Positions 7,901 to 12,941 of a stretch of DNA of 12,941 nt are shown piece by piece. The position numbers and the translations under genes are program-made. Position 1 is the stretch's first letter. Each line of letters starts with the position of its first letter. The stretch covers positions 1-12,941 of the forward strand of contig SXXZ01000344.1 of NCBI GenBank assembly GCA_005789375.1, given 5' to 3'. The notes under the pieces are model-generated. The model did not search any database, was not told where the DNA came from, and worked only from the letters and a program-made list of their open reading frames with translations. The stretch is from Verrucomicrobiales bacterium (GTDB lineage: Bacteria; Verrucomicrobiota; Verrucomicrobiae; Limisphaerales; UBA9464).

Positions 7901-7928
7901 AAAAAAAAAGTGCAGAACGCCGTTCTGC
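7901..7928 (-). terminator. Terminator-like palindrome facing the minus strand, upstream of msrP
   Basis: GCAGAAC-GCC-GTTCTGC (7912-7928) is a perfect 7-bp inverted repeat. On the minus strand it is followed after two bases by nine T residues (the A-run at 7901-7909), which is the layout of an intrinsic terminator. No minus-strand gene ends here, so it would stop antisense transcription from msrP. Alternatively, the palindrome, ending 16 bp before the msrP start, could be an operator. Confidence 0.45.
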
Positions 7929-7944
7929 CGCCATTCTTACGCCC

Positions 7945-8901
7945 ATGCCCAATGTGATTGTACGCCCTCCGTGGCATTTGCCCGACAGCGCCGTCACCCC
8001 GGAATCGGTTTACCATCGGCGACGCGATTTTCTGCGCGCCATGGGATTCATCGGCGGAGGTCTGGCTGTTGGCCTGCCGGCATTGGCTCAATCGACCAAC
8101 CTTGCCAAGGCGACGGCATTCTCGGCTGGAAAACGCAATCCCGACTTCAACCCCACCGTTCGGCTCTCCGACGAAGAGGTGGCCACCCATTACAATAATT
8201 TCTACGAATTCAGCACCACCAAGACGCGAGTACGGGATTTGGCGAGCCGCTTCCGCACCGACCCGTGGACGCTCGAAGTCAACGGCCTGTGCGAGAACCC
8301 TCTGAAATTGGGGCTGAATGACTTGCTCCAAGGATTTCCTCACGAAGAGCGTGTGTATCGGTTCCGCTGCGTCGAGGCCTGGTCGATGGTGGTGCCTTGG
8401 AGTGGATTCCCCCTCGCCCAGCTTATCGCCAAGGCCAAGCCCAAAGCGGAGGCCAAATTTGTCGCCTTTACCACCGTGCTGCGGCCCGAAGAAATGCCCG
8501 GGGTGGCACGACTCCCCGACTACCCCTGGCCCTACACCGAGGGCTTGCGGATGGACGAGGCCCTGCACCCGCTCACGATGGTGGCCACCGGACTCTACGG
8601 AAAACCTTTGCCCAAACAAAACGGAGCCCCGGTGCGGTTGGTGGTGCCCTGGAAATACGGTTACAAGAGCATTAAGAGCATTGTCCGTATCGAGTTCACG
8701 GCCAAACAACCGTCCACCCTTTGGGAGACGCTCAACGCCCAAGAATACCCCTTCGAATCCAACGTAGATCCCCAGGTGCCGCACCCTCGCTGGAGCCAGG
8801 CATCCGAGCGCGTGGTCGACACTGGCGAGCGGATCCCCACCCAGTACCTGAACGGGTACGCCGACCTGGTCGCCAAGTTGTATCCGAAACGGAAGGTATG
8901 A
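7945..8901 (+). CDS. msrP: Protein-methionine-sulfoxide reductase catalytic subunit MsrP (YedY), molybdopterin enzyme
   Basis: This 318-residue periplasmic molybdenum-cofactor enzyme reduces methionine sulfoxide in oxidised envelope proteins. It aligns by eye along nearly its whole length with E. coli MsrP (about 334 residues). Shared phrases include YNNFYEF (83-89), RTDPWTLEVNG, RCVEAWSMVVPW with the molybdenum-ligand cysteine at residue 142, EGLRMDEALHPLT, NGAPVRLVVPWKYG and HPRWSQASER. A twin-arginine signal (HRRRDFLRAMG, about residues 24-34, then a hydrophobic stretch and ALAQS) directs folded export through Tat. The ATG at 7945 was chosen because it begins the homologous PESVYHRRRDFL region; an in-frame ATG at 7813 would add 44 non-homologous residues running through the palindrome and A-run. 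The usual haem-binding membrane partner MsrQ is not in the window. The stop overlaps the next gene's start (ATGA). Confidence 0.96.
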   Translation: MPNVIVRPPWHLPDSAVTPESVYHRRRDFLRAMGFIGGGLAVGLPALAQSTNLAKATAFSAGKRNPDFNPTVRLSDEEVATHYNNFYEFSTTKTRVRDLASRFRTDPWTLEVNGLCENPLKLGLNDLLQGFPHEERVYRFRCVEAWSMVVPWSGFPLAQLIAKAKPKAEAKFVAFTTVLRPEEMPGVARLPDYPWPYTEGLRMDEALHPLTMVATGLYGKPLPKQNGAPVRLVVPWKYGYKSIKSIVRIEFTAKQPSTLWETLNAQEYPFESNVDPQVPHPRWSQASERVVDTGERIPTQYLNGYADLVAKLYPKRKV

Positions 8902-10046
8902 GTTCCCCAGACAGACCCATGTCGGATGGGGTTCCCATCGATACAACCGACCCGATCAACGCCCGCATTCTGGCCGTCAGCGAAGACCGCATCCAGGGAT
9001 ACCCGCGCGACCCGATCGGCGAAATCGCCCGATTGGCCGACCTGCCAGCGGGCGTCGTCCTCGAGCGCCTGCAGGCGATGCTCGCCGCCGGTGTCATCCG
9101 CCGGATCCGTCAAACGCTCCTCGCCACGAGCCTGGCCGAAGGAGCCCTGTGTGCCTGGCAGGTACCCACCGAACGGCTCGATAGCGCCTTCGAGCACCTG
9201 TTTCAAAACGACCCCTTCAGCGGGCATGTCGTGTTGCGTTCCACCGATGCGGCGACTCCCGGTTCCAATTACAAGCTCTGGACGACACTCAAGGTGCCTC
9301 AAGGGTATTCGCTCGAAAAACACGCAGCCTTCTTGGCGCGAACCATTGGGGCTGAACACCACCGCCTCATGCCCGCTAAGATGCTCTTTGCTCTAGGCGT
9401 GGGCCATGTGAGGCGGCGCGGCATGGAGCCGGGTGCCCGGGCCGATGAGCCTGCCGAGTCCCTCGCAGTCCAAGTGACCCAACTCAATGACACCGAATGG
9501 AAGGTGCTCACGGCGCTGAAACGGGAGTTCACATCTCAAGAATTGTCGGTGGATCTTTGGGCCGGCCGCGCCCAAGAAACGGGCCTTGGAATAGAAGAAT
9601 TTCACGCCGTTGCTGAGGAACTCAACCGACGCAAAGTCATTGGCCGCTTTAGCACCTTCCTTGAGCACGTCAAAACCCTCGCTTCGGGCGAACGGGTCAC
9701 GAAATTCAACGCGCTATTCCACTGGGCCGTGCCGCCCGGACTCGAAGAGGCCGCCGGTCGAGAGTTGGGTCGTCACTTCATTATGACCCATGCCTACTGG
9801 CGCGAGGGCGGCCCGGAGTTCCGTAACGTCAACATCATGGGTGTGGCCCATGGAACCGATAAGGCCATGGTACTAGCACACAAGGCAGCCATCGACTTGC
9901 ACCTGACCGAAGCGGGCATCCCAGTCGGATACACCAACGTTTTCTGGGGTGGGCGCAGCGAGATCAAGCCCAGCGAAATATCTCCCGTCGCCTACCGCGA
10001 CTGGTGCCGCTCCGTGGGGATCGATCCGCAGACCATGGCCGAGTGA
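8898..10046 (+). CDS. Tandem Lrp/AsnC-type protein resembling fused siroheme decarboxylase subunits (AhbA-AhbB/NirDL-like)
   Basis: This 382-residue protein consists of two similar halves, each a winged helix-turn-helix plus an Lrp/AsnC ligand-type domain. Half one covers about residues 15-175 (GYPRDPIGEIA, AGVIRRIRQTL, NYKLWTTLKVP, LFALGVGHVRRR). Half two covers about 195-350 (RRKVIGRFSTFL, KFNALFHWAVP, MTHAYWREGG, MGVAHG). The phrases 'IRRI', 'YNLW-T-L' and 'H-x-Y-x-R' match the siroheme decarboxylase family, which makes 12,18-didecarboxysiroheme in alternative haem or haem d1 synthesis. Half two keeps H298 in THAY. In half one the usual HNY.R is altered, with H110 nearby (SGHVVLRS), so activity may be asymmetric or lost. 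The start ATG at 8898 overlaps the msrP TGA, indicating translational coupling; ATG 8919 is an alternative. No other haem-pathway gene is visible. It could instead be a regulator. Confidence 0.75.
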   Translation: MSSPDRPMSDGVPIDTTDPINARILAVSEDRIQGYPRDPIGEIARLADLPAGVVLERLQAMLAAGVIRRIRQTLLATSLAEGALCAWQVPTERLDSAFEHLFQNDPFSGHVVLRSTDAATPGSNYKLWTTLKVPQGYSLEKHAAFLARTIGAEHHRLMPAKMLFALGVGHVRRRGMEPGARADEPAESLAVQVTQLNDTEWKVLTALKREFTSQELSVDLWAGRAQETGLGIEEFHAVAEELNRRKVIGRFSTFLEHVKTLASGERVTKFNALFHWAVPPGLEEAAGRELGRHFIMTHAYWREGGPEFRNVNIMGVAHGTDKAMVLAHKAAIDLHLTEAGIPVGYTNVFWGGRSEIKPSEISPVAYRDWCRSVGIDPQTMAE

Positions 10047-10098
10047 GGCTATCACGGCAGCCGCCGCACCGGGCGCTCACCCTCTTGGGCAAGCCGCC

Positions 10099-11715
10099 TC
10101 ACTTCACCACGGTAGCCTGCAGAGGTGGCCAATAGGCTTGGGCTGCAACCCAGGCACTGATGAGCACGGCCAGAACCAGCGAATGCCCAAAGACAAAGCG
10201 GAGGATTTTTCCCTCGTGCCCATGGGCCTGTGCTGAAACACCGGCCACTACGATGCTCTGGGCGTCGATCATCTTGCCCATAACCCCGCCGGTCGAATTG
10301 GCCGCACACATCAGGTAAGGGCTCAGACCAAGCTGTTCGGCGGTGATCCGCTGCAAGGACCCGAACAGCACGTTGGAAGCAGTGTCCGAACCCGTTAGGG
10401 CCACGCCCAACCAACCCAGGAGAGTTCCGAAGAACGGGTAAAAGACACCCGTCTTGGCCAAGGCCATTCCCAGCGTGGCGTCGGCACCGGAGAGTTTGGT
10501 GACATTTCCGAGTGCGAGCATGGCCGCGATCGTGAGGAGCGATTGGCGGACCGCGAGCAATGTCTCCCACCAAATTTTCAACAAACTGCGCGTCGAATAG
10601 CCCATCCACACACCGCTCACCCATGCGGCGAGCAAGATCCCCGTCCCGGTGGCGGACAGCACATTGAGCTTCAACTCCACCTTTTCGACCTTGGACACTC
10701 GGACGACCGGCGGAGTCCTCATGACCCGCTCATGAATGCCAGGGACTGGAAAGGACGGGGAAGCCAGACGGTCCAACGTGTCTTTCACGGGCCGGGTTCC
10801 CCAGGCGAAAATGGCCACGGTCAGAATCACCCAAGGCACCCAGGGTCGCCACCACCGCGAACTCATCGGAGGAACTTGTGAATCCCGGACCTTCACCGGA
10901 CCGCCTTTCTGCCGGAAGCGCAGCATCCACAAGACCGCCCCGAGGCTGACCAGGGCCGAAATAGAATCCACCAGCCAGGGTCCATGGAAATTGCTCACCA
11001 AGAACTGCATCAACGCGAAAGAAACTCCCGCCACCAGTGCCACGGGCCAGACATCGCGAATTCCGCGCCACCCCGACATCGCCCCGACGATCCACAGCGG
11101 GATGATGGCGGAGAAGATGGGCAACTGCCGTCCGGCCATCGCCGAGAGTTTCAGCACGTCCAAATCGGTTACCTGAGCCAGCGTCGTGATTGGAATGCCA
11201 ATGCTGCCAAAAGCCACCGGCGCCGTGTTGGCAATGAGTGACAATCCGCTGGCGTGGATCGGCGAAAAGCCGAGTTGGAGGAGCAACGCTGCTGTGATCG
11301 CCACGGGGGCTCCGAATCCTGCCGCACCCTCAATAAATGCGCCAAAACAGAAGGCGATGAGGATCACCTGGATCCGTGGATCCGGAGCTAACCGCACCAA
11401 CTGCTCCTTGAGTTCCTGAAACAAACCCGACCGGACGGTCAGGGCATGCAGAAACATGACATTGAGGACAATCCAACCGATCGGAAACAATCCGTAGGCC
11501 CCACCATAAGCAGCAGCGCCCAAGGCGGCCGCGACCGGCATCCGAAAAGCCAACAGCGCGACACCCAGCGCCGCACCCAGCGCGAGGAGGGCCGCTACAC
11601 TGACGCGAAGGCGTCCCCAGGCCACCAGACCCAGGAGCAGCAGAACGGGAATGGCCGCAACCGCGGTGGAAAGCCACGGGTAGCCTAAGGGATCAAGGGG
11701 TTGTGACCAAGGCAT
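10099..11715 (-). CDS. lldP: L-lactate permease (LctP family)
   Basis: This 538-residue polytopic inner-membrane protein imports lactate (and glycolate in relatives) with protons; E. coli LldP has 551 residues. The family phrases are clear: FCFGAFIEGAAGFGAPVAI in the first half, LSATGTGILLAAW, ALTGSDTASNVLFGSLQ, and near the C terminus AANSTGGVMGKMIDAQSIVVA. A hydrophilic stretch mid-protein (RWWRPWVPWVIL, then IPVP-like PSFPVPGI and TPPVVRV) also matches. The ATG at 11715 gives the family N terminus (MPWSQPLDPLGYPWLSTAVA). The frame is open further upstream to 11961, but that extension runs through a non-coding repeat and has no homology. The bases before the ATG are pyrimidine-rich on the coding strand, so no Shine-Dalgarno sequence is seen. 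It is convergent with the preceding gene (52-bp gap), with no lactate dehydrogenase nearby. Confidence 0.93.
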   Translation of the reverse strand: MPWSQPLDPLGYPWLSTAVAAIPVLLLLGLVAWGRLRVSVAALLALGAALGVALLAFRMPVAAALGAAAYGGAYGLFPIGWIVLNVMFLHALTVRSGLFQELKEQLVRLAPDPRIQVILIAFCFGAFIEGAAGFGAPVAITAALLLQLGFSPIHASGLSLIANTAPVAFGSIGIPITTLAQVTDLDVLKLSAMAGRQLPIFSAIIPLWIVGAMSGWRGIRDVWPVALVAGVSFALMQFLVSNFHGPWLVDSISALVSLGAVLWMLRFRQKGGPVKVRDSQVPPMSSRWWRPWVPWVILTVAIFAWGTRPVKDTLDRLASPSFPVPGIHERVMRTPPVVRVSKVEKVELKLNVLSATGTGILLAAWVSGVWMGYSTRSLLKIWWETLLAVRQSLLTIAAMLALGNVTKLSGADATLGMALAKTGVFYPFFGTLLGWLGVALTGSDTASNVLFGSLQRITAEQLGLSPYLMCAANSTGGVMGKMIDAQSIVVAGVSAQAHGHEGKILRFVFGHSLVLAVLISAWVAAQAYWPPLQATVVK

Positions 11716-11776
11716 GGAAGGTGGAGGAGTATTGGCCGAAAAATCGAGGGACGGAAAGCCGCGAAACCCCATAACT

Positions 11777-11921
11777 GGTCCGCTCGGAGATCGTTCTTCA
11801 CCCTCGGCGGTCCTTGGGCTACCCAAGAGCCTCATCGGGCCAAAGCCTGGGAGTCCCAAAAAAACTAACCTCACCCAGGCACCTCCGAGGTGGGGCGATT
11901 TCTCCGAAAGCGCCAACGTCC
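11777..11921. repeat. Structured direct repeat, copy 1
   Basis: This 145-bp unit starts CCGCTCGGAGATCGTT and ends GAAAGCGCCAACGTCC. Its last 40 bases (11882-11921) match copy 2 at 39 positions, and its first 20 bases match at 19. It has about 20 extra bases in the middle relative to copy 2, including a small hairpin TTGGG-CTA-CCCAA (11814-11826). An outer stem pairs 11781-11793 with 11896-11912 (with bulges). An inner stem pairs 11802-11811 with 11881-11890 (9 of 10 pairs). GCCTGGG and CCCAGGC near 11845-11880 can add a third stem. Confidence 0.85.
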
Positions 11922-11977
11922 ACGGAGCCGAACCGCCACAGGGCCAGACGTTTGCCAACAAGGACCGCCACAGACAC

Positions 11978-12101
11978 GGACCGCTCGGAGATCGTTCCCT
12001 ATCTCGGAGGTCATTGGGCTACATGCCTGGATCCTTCCACAAACTCAGCCTTACCCGAGAGCCTCCGAGGTGGGGCGATTACTCCGAAAGCGCCAACGTC
12101 C
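11978..12101. repeat. Structured direct repeat, copy 2
   Basis: This 124-bp unit begins 201 bp after the start of copy 1 and has the same orientation. An outer stem pairs 11982-11994 with 12076-12092 (with bulges). The inner stem CTCGGAGG (12003-12010) pairs perfectly with CCTCCGAG (12062-12069). At the position where copy 1 has a C-T mismatch in this stem, copy 2 has an A-T pair. The ends are conserved while the middle differs in sequence and length, as expected of a structure whose stem bases matter more than its loop. Confidence 0.85.
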
Positions 12102-12194
12102 GAAGACACGCCCCCCCGGCAGAGATCGGACCGCTTAGCGCCAGACCGCTCGCGCGCCTCAGTTGGTCGATAGTGAATGATTCAGATCCAACGT

Positions 12195-12223
12195 TTGCGA
12201 AAGATCGAGGTGACTGATATAGT
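12195..12223 (+). promoter_or_regulatory. Sigma70-like promoter for ftsH
   Basis: TTGCGA (12195-12200) and TATAGT (12218-12223) are separated by an ideal 17-bp spacer. The -35 matches the consensus at 4 of 6 positions and the -10 at 5 of 6. Transcription would begin near 12229-12231, only about 6-8 bases before the ATG at 12237. That leaves almost no leader and no room for a Shine-Dalgarno sequence. Confidence 0.6.
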
Positions 12224-12236
12224 CTCATCACAATTC

Positions 12237-12941
12237 ATGTCTGAGGATCTTTCTCCGCAGGGCAACCGAGGTAACCGACCAGGGGAGCCCAAAATTCCCA
12301 ACCAAAATTGGTTAATCTGGCCTGCCTTCATCTTATTGGGCTTGGCGCTCGTTTTCTGGACCCGTCAATCCCGTGGTTTAAGCGAGAAAACCATCGCGCC
12401 TCAGGTGTTTTTCCAACTGGTTAATTCGAACCTCGTTCGAGACGGCGTCATCGAAAACAACCCCCAACAAATTCTGGAGGTGGTTCGCGGTTCCTATCCG
12501 TCGGATTCCAGCGGCACCAATCTTGTACCGTTTCGGGTCGAAATGCGGGTGACCCCTCAAAAATTAGACAATCTCTACGAAGTTCATGGTTTCCGCTCGG
12601 TTGAACGCTCCGGCAATTGGACCACGTTCTTAATGAGTGCCGCCCCGTTGATTCTGGGAGGCGTACTTATTTGGTTCATCTTTCTGCGTCAAATCAAGGC
12701 GGCCGGCAAAGGAGCCCTCAGCTTCGGTAAATCCAAGGCCCGACTCCTCACCAAAGACCGCAACAAGACCACCTTCAAAGACGTGGCCGGTGTCGAAGAA
12801 GCCAAGGACGAGGTTTCCGAATTGGTGGAATTTCTGCGTGACCCGAAAAAGTTCCAGAAACTGGGTGGTCGCATCCCTAAGGGCATCCTGATGGTGGGCC
12901 CGCCCGGAACTGGCAAGACGCTGCTCGCCAAAGCCATCGCC
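12237..12941 (+). CDS. ftsH: ATP-dependent zinc metalloprotease FtsH (3' partial)
   Basis: The first 235 codons are present and the frame runs off the right edge. FtsH is a membrane-anchored AAA+ protease that degrades misfolded and regulatory membrane and cytosolic proteins. A first transmembrane helix lies at about residues 25-41 ([17 protein letters not shown]), a periplasmic domain at about 45-125, and a second helix at about 132-150 ([19 protein letters not shown]). The AAA+ domain then starts with the family signatures [14 protein letters not shown] (179-192), [20 protein letters not shown] and Walker A GPPGTGKT (221-228). The Walker B, SRH and HEXXH zinc motifs must lie beyond the window. 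The N terminus (about 1-22) is hydrophilic and variable. The ATG at 12237 is the natural start just downstream of a good promoter; there is no Shine-Dalgarno sequence. It is divergent from lldP. Confidence 0.96.
   Translation, partial: MSEDLSPQGNRGNRPGEPKIPNQNWLIWPAFILLGLALVFWTRQSRGLSEKTIAPQVFFQLVNSNLVRDGVIENNPQQILEVVRGSYPSDSSGTNLVPFRVEMRVTPQKLDNLYEVHGFRSVERSGNWTTFLMSAAPLILGGVLIWFIFLRQIKAAGKGALSFGKSKARLLTKDRNKTTFKDVAGVEEAKDEVSELVEFLRDPKKFQKLGGRIPKGILMVGPPGTGKTLLAKAIA

Larger units (their letters stand above)
11716..12236. other. Gene-free intergenic region between divergent lldP and ftsH
   Basis: This 521-bp stretch holds two copies of a structured repeat (11777-11921 and 11978-12101), the ftsH promoter (12195-12223) and presumably the lldP promoter, which I could not locate. 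A run of seven C residues is at 12111-12117. A 167-codon plus-strand frame (11714-12217) crosses it, but its sequence is repeat-derived and has no recognisable family. Confidence 0.6.

Noticed and set aside
7813..7944. An earlier ATG for msrP at 7813
   Set aside because: It would put 44 non-homologous residues in front of the twin-arginine signal, including translation of the A-run and palindrome.
8721..8897. An upstream start for the AhbA/AhbB-like gene inside msrP
   Set aside because: The extra residues are an out-of-frame reading of the MsrP C terminus. The ATG at 8898 overlapping the msrP stop is the natural start.
7780..8946. A 388-codon open frame on the minus strand across msrP
   Set aside because: It lies opposite a gene with near full-length similarity to MsrP, has no recognisable motifs, and is crossed by the terminator-like palindrome. 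Long stop-free antisense frames are common in GC-rich coding DNA.
11716..11961. An 82-residue N-terminal extension of the lactate permease
   Set aside because: The frame is open but runs through repeat copy 1. LctP proteins begin near the chosen ATG at 11715, and the extension has no homology to the family.
12104..12160. A possible third partial copy of the repeat (GGACCGCT and AGACCGCTCG)
   Set aside because: Only 8-10 bases match the left end and the conserved right end is absent, which chance could produce in GC-rich DNA.

Overview
The window looks like chromosomal DNA from a high-GC member of the Verrucomicrobia (PVC superphylum). The main evidence is the first gene. It joins an SGNH/GDSL-type hydrolase tail to a 'PVC-type membrane-bound dehydrogenase' beta-propeller, an architecture largely restricted to Planctomycetes and Verrucomicrobia. 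Weak or absent Shine-Dalgarno sequences at many starts and a large helical-repeat envelope protein fit the same group. The assignment is an inference by eye; there is no rRNA gene in the window to confirm it. No prophage, insertion sequence, CRISPR array or tRNA gene was found.

Layout. Positions 3-3430 (+): a 5'-truncated propeller dehydrogenase that ends abruptly where HEAT repeats normally begin, then an MntR-type metal-sensing repressor, then ribonuclease D. Positions 3431-3690: a hairpin-rich gap between convergent genes. Positions 3691-6123 (-): a secreted or membrane-anchored helical-repeat protein, preceded by a small regulator resembling phage CII/CP76 proteins. Positions 6281-10046 (+): a sodium/solute symporter, then a short gap with a possible gene remnant and a terminator-like palindrome, then a translationally coupled pair made of the methionine sulfoxide reductase catalytic subunit MsrP and a double-length Lrp/AsnC-type protein resembling fused siroheme decarboxylase subunits. 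Positions 10099-11715 (-): an L-lactate permease. Positions 11716-12236: a 521-bp gene-free stretch with two copies of a structured repeat. Positions 12237 to the end (+): the first 235 codons of ftsH behind a good sigma70-like promoter.

How the genes fit together. Most neighbours are unrelated housekeeping or transport functions. Two pairs look functionally linked: msrP with the siroheme-decarboxylase-like gene (overlapping stop and start), and the CII-like regulator with the helical-repeat protein (same strand, 93-bp gap). The least explained DNA is the repeat pair at 11777-12101. Its units are nearly identical at their right end and are predicted by eye to fold into long hairpins with matching inner and outer stems.
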